From JAGLGH01 sp034723595 (GTDB lineage: Archaea > Nanobdellota > Nanobdellia > Woesearchaeales > JAGLGH01), in NCBI GenBank assembly GCA_034723595.1, contig JAYEPB010000060.1, positions 1 through 14,168 of the forward strand: a stretch of DNA of 14,168 bases, read 5' to 3'. Of this stretch, positions 1 through 6,349 are shown one piece after another. Position 1 is the stretch's first letter; each line of letters begins with the position of its first letter. Below the pieces are notes generated by a model. It ran no database searches. It saw nothing but the letters and a program-made list of their open reading frames with translations, and had not been told where the DNA came from. The position numbers were made by a program, and so were the translations under genes.

Positions 1-127
1 GCAGAAGAGGAGCAAATGCAACAGCAATGCTGTTATCAATTATCCAAACATTGAGGTTTAATAAACAAAATGTTCTAGAAGGGCTGCAAGAGATTATAAA
101 TAATCCAGCACAAAGCTAAACGCTTAC
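1..127 (+). mobile_element. Right end of an IS66-family insertion sequence
   Basis: Positions 121-127 read CGCTTAC, the reverse complement of GTAAGCG, the usual first bases of IS66-family terminal inverted repeats. The transposase frame stops only two bases before this, as expected for the right end. If this is the true boundary, the 8-bp target duplication would be TATTTTAT (128-135); the left copy lies outside the window and cannot be checked. The element boundary is inferred. Confidence 0.55.
3..119 (+). CDS. IS66-family transposase, C-terminal fragment (runs off the left edge)
   Basis: An open frame enters from the left edge and ends at TAA 117-119, giving the last 38 residues of a protein. 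It includes the stretch AMLLSIIQTLRFNKQNVLEG followed by a short tail ending NPAQS. This matches, from memory, the C-terminal pattern of IS66-type (TnpC, DDE) transposases, where an 'RSyisTarkqgxNVLeal' helix ends the protein. The family inserts DNA by a cut-and-paste type reaction. The match is supported independently by the terminal repeat two bases after the stop codon (see the mobile-element entry). The catalytic domain is outside the window, so whether the element is active cannot be judged. Family assignment is by recalled similarity only. Confidence 0.6.
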   Translation, partial: RRGANATAMLLSIIQTLRFNKQNVLEGLQEIINNPAQS

Positions 128-144
128 TATTTTATGATATAAAT

Positions 145-933
145 ATGGCAGCAAATCAAGTAAAAGATTTATTACAAAAAATTGAAAACGCACAGATAGA
201 TATATCTCAATTACAAGCAGTACTACCCCAAGTAATTGGAAGTGATTATAGTAGAGTGCCACTTAAAGAAGTTGAAGCTTTAGCAGGGCGTGTTTTAGAT
301 TTTGGTCTTGTAAAGGAATATGAAGAAATTATCTTTAATGAACAATATCAAGAAAACAAATTATTATTAGAGGAAATAGAATTAATTATATCTGGTGGAT
401 ATTTCCCTACATGTAATCCATATACTGAAAAAGAAGATATTGCAAGATTACAAAAAGGAGTAGAGAGAGATTTATATACGCAAGATCAATTGGATACAAG
501 GCTTTATATTATGAGAGCTTCAAATACATATCAAAGGCTAAGAAAAAGCCATGAGAGAAGATTCCAGTTGGATTATACACCTTTTGCAAGTAGGAGTAAT
601 AATAGATTAGAGGATTATGGATTTCATGTTTTTGTTGGCAGAGAAGTATTTGATGATGGACACGAAGGTTTAGTAACATTAGATGCAGTTGCTGGAACTT
701 CATATACTACATTAAACCAGGCATTGAAAGAGATATATTCAGCTGCAGAAAAAGGCAGAAAAATATTATTATCAAAGAGTCCTGGGAGGTGGGAATGTCC
801 CCCAGACAGACCATCTCTAGCTCCAAGAACATATTTGCCATTTGATAAAGCTCAAATGAGTGAATTACAACAACAATTTGAAGCGAATCCTAAAATGTCT
901 GAAGTTGAGAATCCATTTAACTATCAGCCATAA
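145..933 (+). CDS. Unrecognised 262-aa protein next to an IS end
   Basis: I do not recognise a family. The 262-aa product is soluble, with no signal peptide or membrane segment. It is rich in Gln, Glu and Leu, with a predicted helical N-terminal half (about residues 1-130), then a mixed region rich in aromatic and Arg residues, a Pro/Arg-rich stretch (about 215-235) and a polar Gln-rich tail. There is one Cys-Asn-Pro around residue 90 and another Cys in an ECPPDRP stretch. The ATG at 145 lies only 17 bp after the presumed IS66 end. No good TATA box sits at the expected distance (around position 118). The frame stays open upstream to position 100, across the IS boundary, so the insertion may have removed the promoter or the true N-terminus. 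It is convergent with the Nudix gene, 15 bp away. Coding status is likely from length and composition; function is unknown. Confidence 0.7.
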   Translation: MAANQVKDLLQKIENAQIDISQLQAVLPQVIGSDYSRVPLKEVEALAGRVLDFGLVKEYEEIIFNEQYQENKLLLEEIELIISGGYFPTCNPYTEKEDIARLQKGVERDLYTQDQLDTRLYIMRASNTYQRLRKSHERRFQLDYTPFASRSNNRLEDYGFHVFVGREVFDDGHEGLVTLDAVAGTSYTTLNQALKEIYSAAEKGRKILLSKSPGRWECPPDRPSLAPRTYLPFDKAQMSELQQQFEANPKMSEVENPFNYQP

Positions 934-948
934 TAAGACAAAGCCATT

Positions 949-1371
949 TTACAGCGAGAATTTGGGGTTTCTATTGAATAAATCTGTGAGAGCACCTTCT
1001 TTATTTTCAATCTTTTTAAGGTCATCAAGTGTTACCCATTTGAAGTCTTCTGCTTCATCTGGATCCAGTTTTGGTTCTTCATTAGTTTTAACATGAAAGA
1101 ACATAATTAATCTTGAAGTTTCTCTTTGACATTTAATATGGAATTGTTGATCTTGACCAAAACCAATAAATTTAGGATTTTCAAATGTTATTCCTGTTTC
1201 TTCCTGCATTTCCCTAATTAAAGTTTCTTCCAGTTTTTCTCCGTGTTCAGTTCGTCCACCTGGAACTCTCCAAACTTTAAAACGAGGACACATTACAATA
1301 AGAAATTTATTATCTTTTTCGATAAATGCACTACATATAACTTGATGCCCTCTTAGTTTTGATCTTTCCAT
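949..1371 (-). CDS. Nudix hydrolase
   Basis: This 140-aa protein hydrolyses nucleoside diphosphates linked to another group; which substrate cannot be told from sequence. The Nudix box is complete: G39, E45, then R53-E54 and E57-E58 with G60-I61 fit GX5EX7REUXEEXGU, giving the Mg-binding helix. The N-terminal strand (VICSAFIEKDNKFLIV) and the WRVPGG entry to the box are also typical of the fold. Length is normal for a single-domain Nudix protein. The start ATG at 1371 lies about 29 nt after a TATA element at 1395-1405, consistent with a leaderless mRNA. It lies downstream of the O-methyltransferase gene but has its own promoter. Family assignment is firm; substrate is unknown. Confidence 0.93.
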   Translation of the reverse strand: MERSKLRGHQVICSAFIEKDNKFLIVMCPRFKVWRVPGGRTEHGEKLEETLIREMQEETGITFENPKFIGFGQDQQFHIKCQRETSRLIMFFHVKTNEEPKLDPDEAEDFKWVTLDDLKKIENKEGALTDLFNRNPKFSL

Positions 1372-1394
1372 ATTATTATCTTAAAAAAGGCTTT

Positions 1395-1405
1395 CTTATA
1401 TAAAG
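1395..1405 (-). promoter_or_regulatory. TATA box for the Nudix gene
   Basis: CTTATATAAAG is centred about 29 nt before the ATG at 1371. It fits an archaeal TATA box producing a leaderless transcript. It lies between the O-methyltransferase stop and the Nudix start. Confidence 0.6.
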
Positions 1406-1425
1406 ATTTGCCAAATGAAAATATC

Positions 1426-2400
1426 TTACTTATGAGCAATAATTGCAGTATGAGGCCCAATTAAATGCTGCTTCTCAATATTTTTAAAACCAGCATCTTT
1501 TAACCAGGATTCAATTTCAGAAAATGTATAAGCTCTTCCTTCTTTTGTCTGCTTTAGCATATTTAAATTAAATAAAGCAGGGAATAGAGGACTGGTCTTA
1601 TCTTCGTCTAACAAGAATTCAGTTATGATGACTGTTCCATTTTCTTCTAATTTATCAAACACTTTTTTTAATAAAAAAGCATTTTGATCTTTAGAATTGC
1701 TATGGAATATCTGACCAAATAACGCAATGTCATGAGCAGGGAATTCAACTTTAAAATAATCACCCTCTAAGATGCTTACTTTATCTACATTTCCTTCTTT
1801 TTCAACATATTCTTTTATAGTTTTACAGACAGCTGGTTGTTCAATTACTGTTGCTTTAAGATGCTCATACTTATTTGTCAGGCTTATAGAAAATGCGCCT
1901 GAACCTCCCCCAATATCAAGAAGATGTTTTTTATCACTAAAATCAAGAAGATCAGATATGGCTTTTGCAGGAGCCTGAGCATTATTATGCATAGCTTTTG
2001 TAAATCCTTCTTTAGCCAATTTTTCCCTATGGTTTTCAAGAATAGATGAGCCATTTATGATTACTTTATCTAATTCTTTCCAGGAATCATCAGATTCTTC
2101 ATTCATAAGAACAAAATCTCCATAATATTCTTTAGATTCTTTTATAAGAAATTTCGTGGTGATTGGTTCATTAAAATAAGAATCCTCTTTTTTCTCAAGC
2201 AATTCCATTGCAACAAGCGCGTTTAATAATCTTTCAAGAGCATCTATTTTTAATTTAAGTTCATCGGCAATTTCATTGATATTATGAATATTTTGTATGA
2301 CATCAAATACATTTAACTTAATCCCTGCTGCTAATGTCCTAAATTTCCACATACTTGTTGTTATTGATGATAATGGTGCGATGGTGATTTTATTTTCCAT
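1426..2400 (-). CDS. SAM-dependent O-methyltransferase, HIOMT/plant-OMT-like (Methyltransf_2)
   Basis: 324 aa. Residues about 10-95 form the N-terminal dimerisation winged helix typical of this class (TLAAGIKLNVFDVI, then DALERLLNALVAMELLEK). Residues about 155-324 are a class I Rossmann methyltransferase. Motif I is LLDIGGGSGAF at 160-170, an acidic residue follows in VIEQPAV, and motif IV is around GQIFHS with His233 where the family carries its His base. The C-terminal YTFSEIESWLKDAGF stretch is also family-typical. Members methylate hydroxyls of small aromatic or polyketide-like molecules, so the fold is clear but the substrate is not. A TATA box 27 nt upstream indicates a leaderless gene. 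Such enzymes are less common in small archaeal genomes, and bacterial origin is possible. Confidence 0.9.
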   Translation of the reverse strand: MENKITIAPLSSITTSMWKFRTLAAGIKLNVFDVIQNIHNINEIADELKLKIDALERLLNALVAMELLEKKEDSYFNEPITTKFLIKESKEYYGDFVLMNEESDDSWKELDKVIINGSSILENHREKLAKEGFTKAMHNNAQAPAKAISDLLDFSDKKHLLDIGGGSGAFSISLTNKYEHLKATVIEQPAVCKTIKEYVEKEGNVDKVSILEGDYFKVEFPAHDIALFGQIFHSNSKDQNAFLLKKVFDKLEENGTVIITEFLLDEDKTSPLFPALFNLNMLKQTKEGRAYTFSEIESWLKDAGFKNIEKQHLIGPHTAIIAHK

Positions 2401-2421
2401 ATAATCTTATTATTACTTGTA

Positions 2422-2432
2422 CTTTAATAAAG
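2422..2432 (-). promoter_or_regulatory. TATA box for the O-methyltransferase gene
   Basis: CTTTAATAAAG (minus strand CTTTATTAAAG) is centred about 27 nt before the ATG at 2400, matching the leaderless spacing of its neighbours. Confidence 0.5.
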
Positions 2433-2450
2433 CTTTCGCAAAAAAATGTT

Positions 2451-2888
2451 TTACTTTTTAATTGCTTGTATGATTGCAGATTCCAGATTTTTAGGTTCAT
2501 CAGTGCCTATCCTGTATGTTTTATTGTTTTTCATTTTTATCTCAACTGCATCAAAACCAGAAATATTGTAAATCACCATATAAGGCCAAAACCAGATTCT
2601 TATACCCCATCCATAATACCAATGATTTTTTACAATTCTGGCTGAGCTTATTTCCTTAAGCTTAAAGCGTTTAGTGAATATGCCATAACCAAATCTAATC
2701 CGCAGATAGTTTTTATCAATCATTACTGTAAGCGATATAAAAGAGACCAGAAGAAACAGGATGAAAATCATTGTGGCAAGAATAACAGGAGTAAAACCAG
2801 TTTGCGTCAAAATTTTCCCAAAAAGCAAAATGACAGCAACTAAGGCAAATATTATTAAATATCCAGTTTGGGTATGTTTGTAATTCAT
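2451..2888 (-). CDS. Small membrane protein with a PH-like domain
   Basis: 145 aa. Two N-terminal membrane segments (about residues 10-29 and 34-56) are followed by a soluble beta-rich domain: KNYLRIRFGYGIF, then a Trp/Tyr-rich YYGWGIRIWFWPYM, GFDAVEIKMKNNKTYRIGT, DEPKNLESAI. This arrangement, with a final 'RIGTDEPxxLxxAI' strand-helix, resembles the bacterial-type PH (bPH) membrane proteins found in many archaea. Its role is unknown; such domains are thought to act in envelope or protein-protein functions. It probably sits in the cytoplasmic membrane with the PH part in the cytosol. A TATA box 27 nt upstream predicts a leaderless mRNA. Family assignment is moderately sure and rests on pattern alone. 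Confidence 0.75.
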   Translation of the reverse strand: MNYKHTQTGYLIIFALVAVILLFGKILTQTGFTPVILATMIFILFLLVSFISLTVMIDKNYLRIRFGYGIFTKRFKLKEISSARIVKNHWYYGWGIRIWFWPYMVIYNISGFDAVEIKMKNNKTYRIGTDEPKNLESAIIQAIKK

Positions 2889-2909
2889 ATTATTAATTTA
2901 ATTGTGTAA

Positions 2910-2920
2910 CTTTATAAAAT
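2910..2920 (-). promoter_or_regulatory. TATA box for the PH-like membrane protein
   Basis: CTTTATAAAAT on the plus strand (ATTTTATAAAG on the minus) is centred 27 nt before the ATG at 2888. It lies just past the stop of the 47-aa ORF. Confidence 0.6.
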
Positions 2921-2927
2921 TTATTAT

Positions 2928-3071
2928 TTATTTACTCTTTTTTAATTCAAATAAGATATACCTGTCTAAACCATTTCCTAATAGGAATTCTTTAGAATCT
3001 GAAGGATTTGGAAGGCAATAATCCTTGATTTGTCTTAAATGCAATTGATATCCTGAAAGTGTTGTTTCCAT
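2928..3071 (-). CDS. Small 47-aa hypothetical protein
   Basis: An ATG at 3071 opens a 47-codon frame ending at TAA 2928-2930. The product starts METTLSGYQLHLRQIKDYC and ends in a Lys-rich tail (ELKKSK). It has one Cys, no membrane segment and a central LLGNGLDRYILFEL stretch. I do not recognise it. The start lies only 4 nt downstream of the stop of the TIM-barrel gene (3076), the spacing of a translationally coupled operon partner. It also fills most of the gap before the next gene's promoter. Coding status rests on that position and a natural amino-acid mix, so it is moderately uncertain. Confidence 0.5.
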   Translation of the reverse strand: METTLSGYQLHLRQIKDYCLPNPSDSKEFLLGNGLDRYILFELKKSK

Positions 3072-3075
3072 ATTT

Positions 3076-3975
3076 TCAATTTATTTCTTTTCTCAGATTC
3101 ATCACATACCTGCCCAATTCTTCATCACTGGACTTATCTAATTTGCCTATCTCAAGCACAATCGGCATCCTAAATCTGCGGAAGGTTTTGAGATATCTAT
3201 TGTAATAAGGCAGGTTCTCTCTCGTTGCAAGGATGTGCTCATCATCCTTATAATCAATAGCTGAGAAAATTCCAGCATTAGAATGAAAATGAACATTTAC
3301 AACATGACCATAGCTAAACAGCTTTGATACTGACATCTCATCATTAAGCCTCCTGTGACCAGAGTCAACAGTGATTCCAATTTCAGATGTATTGCCTATC
3401 AGCATGTCTATGTGCTCAGGTTTATAACCTATATTGATTGGACCTGACTTTTTTGGCAGCATCATGTTTTCTATGCCCAACTTAAATCTATATCCCTTTT
3501 CTTTTATAAGCATGTCAACTTTTGCATATAGCTCTATTCCTGCTTCAAGAGATTGCTGTTCACTCCATAACTGTTTTTTACCAAAGCCGAAAGAAGGAGG
3601 ATGTGTTGTGAGAACATATCCAATACCATAATCATCCAATAATCTGCCGAACATCTCGTACCTTGCAAGAATCATTGGATGGTGAGATATTTCTGCCTGA
3701 CATAATCCCCTCTCTTCAGAATCATCATACTTTTTTTCAAATGGCAAATGTATCTGGGCGTGGATGCCTTTTTCATCGCACATAGCCTTAATCTCTTTTA
3801 CAATAGGCTCATTTATGACAAAGCTTTTGCCATCATAGAAATACATTTGTATATTGTCCCTTTCCTTTAACTTATCAGGCTTCAGCTCTACAAGACTGAC
3901 TCCTTCAATGTTCACTACCCTTTCAAGTTCAGCCCAGTTGCGGGCATGAAAGCCTATCCTGTTCTGCTTATGCAT
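3076..3975 (-). CDS. Xylose-isomerase-like TIM barrel (AP endonuclease family 2 / sugar isomerase-epimerase)
   Basis: 299 aa, near the usual 280-300 for this superfamily. Candidate metal ligands appear in barrel order: His76 (QIHLPFE), His125 (LTTHPP), Glu169 (LGIENM), Asp204 and His207 (VDSGHRR), His229/His231 (VHFHSN) and Glu275 (VLEIG). That is the His/Glu/Asp set of AP_endonuc_2 proteins, which include endonuclease IV (Nfo), xylose isomerase and sugar epimerases. The spacing does not let me choose between DNA repair and sugar isomerisation. The sequence is more divergent than a standard Nfo, so I give no symbol. A TATA-like element at 4000-4009 lies about 30 nt upstream. The 47-aa ORF follows 4 nt after its stop. 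Confidence 0.8.
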   Translation of the reverse strand: MHKQNRIGFHARNWAELERVVNIEGVSLVELKPDKLKERDNIQMYFYDGKSFVINEPIVKEIKAMCDEKGIHAQIHLPFEKKYDDSEERGLCQAEISHHPMILARYEMFGRLLDDYGIGYVLTTHPPSFGFGKKQLWSEQQSLEAGIELYAKVDMLIKEKGYRFKLGIENMMLPKKSGPINIGYKPEHIDMLIGNTSEIGITVDSGHRRLNDEMSVSKLFSYGHVVNVHFHSNAGIFSAIDYKDDEHILATRENLPYYNRYLKTFRRFRMPIVLEIGKLDKSSDEELGRYVMNLRKEIN

Positions 3976-3999
3976 GAATAAATGAGATCAGAAGTTGTT

Positions 4000-4009
4000 A
4001 TTTAAATAT
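4000..4009 (-). promoter_or_regulatory. TATA-like element for the TIM-barrel gene
   Basis: ATTTAAATAT lies about 30 nt before the ATG at 3975 and after the stop of the upstream gene at 4028, so this gene need not depend on read-through. Confidence 0.5.
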
Positions 4010-4027
4010 TTGTATCAGCTTTCAGAG

Positions 4028-4996
4028 TTAACTTTTCCAGTTATAATCCTTTACTTTTTCTGTGGCATAGAATGTGCTGTCATGGTCCAGCTTGTATACA
4101 AGCCCCCATAGAAGTATCTCTTTTTCTGCTTTATTCAGTTTCCTGACCTGGCTGTCTATCCTAATTAGGCTGTTATTGCAAAGCTTCTTGTAAAAATCTA
4201 CAGTATCCTGGGTAGGTATTGCAAACTGGCTCATCTGAAGAGGTATAAGATTCTTATGATTATTGTGAAAGTGATCTATTATTCCCAGATACCCTGCAAT
4301 TTCATGAGCGCAGAAATTGAACTGCCTTGATGTTTCCTTGTCGTTTTTGTACTTGAACCTTATCAGGTATTTCTTATGCATGCAGTTGTGGTCAGTTGAA
4401 ATGCCATAAGCAATACTCCATTTCATCCTCGAATCTACAACTGGCACAGACATGAATTTTATATTGTATCTTGCCATTTTTTTAATTCTTGAAGGCACTT
4501 TGACTATAATATCTGCTCCATCTTTTTCAACTCCGCTTGAATCTTTATATGATTTCACTACAGTTATAGAGGGTTTTCCTTCTATCTGCTGGTTTGCATA
4601 GCAGTATATTCTTGTGCCTTCCAGACATTCTACTAAGGAAACTTTCCTGGTTCTTGTGTCAAGCCTCATAAATGGCTTGAAAGAATATCCACTGTATGCC
4701 TTATTATGTATTTTATTGAATGCTTCCTCTCTTAACTGGACTGGAGTTTTTCTTGATTTAGCTATCTGCTCTAAAGATCTATAACGCTTTAGCTTAACTT
4801 CTCTACCATGCTTTATAAATTTTCGCGGACTTTTAAATCCTTCTGGAATCAGGTTGCCTTCTATTACTACAGCCTCATCATCAGAAATATCCAGTATATT
4901 ATCTATAAAATCCTGAGATATATATCTGACATAACTGTAGTCTTCTATTGTTGTAGCTGTTGGCTCCTGAAAAAATAGTTTTGGTTCTCTTTGCAC
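4028..4996 (-). CDS. Unrecognised 322-aa protein with CxH...CxH pairs
   Basis: I do not recognise the family. I choose the GTG at 4996 as the start because AAGGGG (minus strand, 5008-5003) lies 6 nt before it and a TATA box lies 40 nt upstream. The frame extends to an ATG at 5074, but that start lies upstream of the TATA box. The product is soluble and basic, with no membrane segment: an acidic N-terminal part (about 1-50), a Lys/Arg-rich middle, a beta-rich region, and a helical end. Cys205-x-His207 and Cys229-x-His231 are spaced by 21 residues and followed by a DHFHNNH stretch, suggesting a metal site. There is no nuclease or helicase motif I can name. Base use is less AT-rich than the genes to its right. 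Confidence 0.75.
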   Translation of the reverse strand: MQREPKLFFQEPTATTIEDYSYVRYISQDFIDNILDISDDEAVVIEGNLIPEGFKSPRKFIKHGREVKLKRYRSLEQIAKSRKTPVQLREEAFNKIHNKAYSGYSFKPFMRLDTRTRKVSLVECLEGTRIYCYANQQIEGKPSITVVKSYKDSSGVEKDGADIIVKVPSRIKKMARYNIKFMSVPVVDSRMKWSIAYGISTDHNCMHKKYLIRFKYKNDKETSRQFNFCAHEIAGYLGIIDHFHNNHKNLIPLQMSQFAIPTQDTVDFYKKLCNNSLIRIDSQVRKLNKAEKEILLWGLVYKLDHDSTFYATEKVKDYNWKS

Positions 4997-5002
4997 TATA
5001 AT

Positions 5003-5040
5003 CCCCTTTAAGATAATAAGATTATAAGAAATATATAAAG
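5003..5040 (-). promoter_or_regulatory. TATA box and ribosome binding site that fix the GTG start at 4996
   Basis: Minus-strand CTTTATATA (5040-5032) is followed by the Shine-Dalgarno AAGGGG (5008-5003), then 6 nt, then GTG at 4996. The TATA-to-GTG distance of about 40 nt leaves a short leader of about 14 nt carrying the SD. The TATA core is near-palindromic and could also serve the opposite strand. Confidence 0.6.
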
Positions 5041-5050
5041 GTTTGTGTGG

Positions 5051-5185
5051 GTGACTACTATTAAGGGGTTGCATAAGGAAGGGGGCAAAGAGGATAAAGT
5101 TTTTGAGTTGCTGGTACTTCTAGGTGCTATTGTAGTTTTTTATTATAATGTTAAAAGGACTTATCAGTGTTCTAATATTTTTTGA
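5051..5185 (+). CDS. Possible 44-aa single-pass membrane peptide (doubtful)
   Basis: A GTG-initiated frame encodes 44 residues: a charged N-terminus (HKEGGKEDK), one hydrophobic helix (VFELLVLLGAIVVFYY), then NVKRTYQ and a short tail. The shape is plausible for a small membrane peptide. However, the last 22 bases overlap the end of the opposite-strand gene, no ribosome binding site is clear, and the TATA element at 5031-5041 is too close for a leaderless start. The tail beyond about 5160 may be foreign, making this a gene truncated by the neighbouring island. Function unknown. Confidence 0.22.
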   Translation: MTTIKGLHKEGGKEDKVFELLVLLGAIVVFYYNVKRTYQCSNIF

Positions 5186-6000
5186 TATTCCTTTTTGAGG
5201 ATGAAATATCTTCTCTTTTTAGTAATGTAATTTAGTTTTGTTAATGTTTCTAATCGCTCTCTCATATAATTTTCACTTTTATCAACTTCTGTTCTTAAGT
5301 TTTCAAAAGAAATCCCAGCACTATTACTAATTGATCTAATTATCATTAATGATTCTTTAATTGTTGGAGATTTTCTGAAATAAGGATATAATGGTAGAAT
5401 GATATACTTAATCATGAAACAAGAAATTAGTAGTAGAAAAACAAACCATAAGGGATCATAATTAATATAACTAATAAAAATTTCCCATGATGGAAGTGTA
5501 CTGAATAGTAAGAAATAAAAAGATGCGCGGGAAAATGCAAATGCTTTACATAATAATAGCATTTTGTTCAATTCTAGTTTAAACAAAGCTTTGCTTTTTT
5601 GTATGTATGTTCTAAGAAAGCCACTAACTAGCCAAAGTAAAAAAAGGGAAATCAGAAGTGGTTTTGAACCTATCGAATCTATCAAGAAAAAAGAACTTGT
5701 TGCTATTATTATTGTTATAATTAGATACCATGTCATCAAACTCTTTAGTTCTAAATATTTAACTGAAATTGCAATAATTGTCTTATGATTTTTAATAAAG
5801 AAAATGATGAATGCTACAACAAAACTAATGATGTAAGTATTTAGAGATATTAAATTAAAAGGACTTTTTTCACCAACAATAAAAGCCACAACTGGAAGAA
5901 ACATAAGTGCTAGGATGAAGAAAATAATAGTTCTTCCAGAAATAAAACTACTAATACCAAACAGATTACCATGACCCAATTTAGGAATATTTATCTTCAT
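5164..6000 (-). CDS. Multi-pass membrane protein with C-terminal winged-helix domain
   Basis: 278 aa. About six hydrophobic segments can be drawn in residues 20-205 (for example IIFFILALMFLPVVAFIV, IISFVVAFIIFFI, WYLIITIIIATSSFFLI, WFVFLLLISCFMIKYII). A soluble C-terminal domain follows, about 212-278: IKESLMIIRSISNSAGISFE, a second helix with NYMRERLETLTKLNYI and a basic beta-hairpin KKRRYFILKKEY. This is the order of a winged helix-turn-helix, so the protein may be a membrane-anchored DNA-binding regulator or sensor. I recognise no named family. The ATG at 6000 lies 26 nt after a TATA box, so the mRNA is probably leaderless. The gene is markedly AT-rich, like the other membrane protein of this island. 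Confidence 0.75.
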   Translation of the reverse strand: MKINIPKLGHGNLFGISSFISGRTIIFFILALMFLPVVAFIVGEKSPFNLISLNTYIISFVVAFIIFFIKNHKTIIAISVKYLELKSLMTWYLIITIIIATSSFFLIDSIGSKPLLISLFLLWLVSGFLRTYIQKSKALFKLELNKMLLLCKAFAFSRASFYFLLFSTLPSWEIFISYINYDPLWFVFLLLISCFMIKYIILPLYPYFRKSPTIKESLMIIRSISNSAGISFENLRTEVDKSENYMRERLETLTKLNYITKKRRYFILKKEYQKILEH

Positions 6001-6020
6001 AAATTTCTAGATGCCATAGA

Positions 6021-6032
6021 CATATAAAAATT
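6021..6032 (-). promoter_or_regulatory. TATA box for the membrane winged-helix gene
   Basis: Minus-strand TTTTTATATG is centred about 26 nt before the ATG at 6000. Confidence 0.55.
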
Positions 6033-6172
6033 TATCTTAATTTTAAGATTATTGGAGTTGGTGTAAGAAGAAAGAATAGGTATTATTGTACCCAAATATT
6101 TCATGGATAAGTAATACTAAATTTGAATTTGTTAGGATTTTTAGGGAATATTTTTTTAACATAGGAATTCCT

Positions 6173-6285
6173 GTTAGCCGACCCGACAACCGAGGGGAGG
6201 AGAGTGCCGGGTGATTGAGTACTGCTGACCTAAGGTTGAGGAGCGGAGAAGTTTTCTTACTATCTAAGAATAAGATAGGTGCTGT
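6173..6285. ncRNA. GC-rich block, candidate structured RNA (strand not settled)
   Basis: In a 349-bp gap between two very AT-rich minus-strand genes, positions 6176-6250 contain 45 G/C in 75 (60 percent). In AT-rich archaea such islands usually mark structured RNAs. Helices that can be drawn by eye: 6182-6188 with 6205-6211 (one A-C mismatch), 6222-6226 with 6242-6246 around paired GA motifs, and 6260-6265 with 6273-6278. Two further pairings compete with these: GTTAGC 6173-6178 with GCTGAC 6224-6229, and CAACC 6187-6191 with GGTTG 6234-6238. No tRNA, 5S, SRP, RNase P or C/D-box pattern fits convincingly. A perfect palindrome AGGAATTCCT (6163-6172) borders it. The rest of the gap (6001-6160 and 6286-6349) is AT-rich; apart from the TATA box at 6021-6032 and a small hairpin at 6313-6323 I see nothing. 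Confidence 0.35.
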
Positions 6286-6349
6286 AGTTTTTACTTAATT
6301 TAATATCAATTACTGCTAAGCAGACAATATGTTAGTTTTATGAGAGAGG

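Noticed and set aside
4997..5074. Longer start (ATG 5074) for the 322-aa protein
   Set aside because: The extra 26 residues are encoded across the TATA box and Shine-Dalgarno that point to GTG 4996, so they are very unlikely to be translated.
6204..6220. Second attachment site matching the tRNA-Ser 3' end (GCCGGG shared)
   Set aside because: Only six to seven contiguous bases match before the sequences diverge; this is expected by chance in a GC-rich block.
6212..6242. C/D-box guide RNA (TGATTGA, CTGA, TGAGGA)
   Set aside because: The spacing between the C-like box and CTGA is only about 6 nt, too short for a guide, and no final D box follows.
6190..6250. RNase P RNA, because GAGGAGAGTGCCGGG recalls the conserved P4 strand
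   Set aside because: The matching 3' conserved region was not found downstream, and the space before the next gene is too short for a normal archaeal RNase P RNA.
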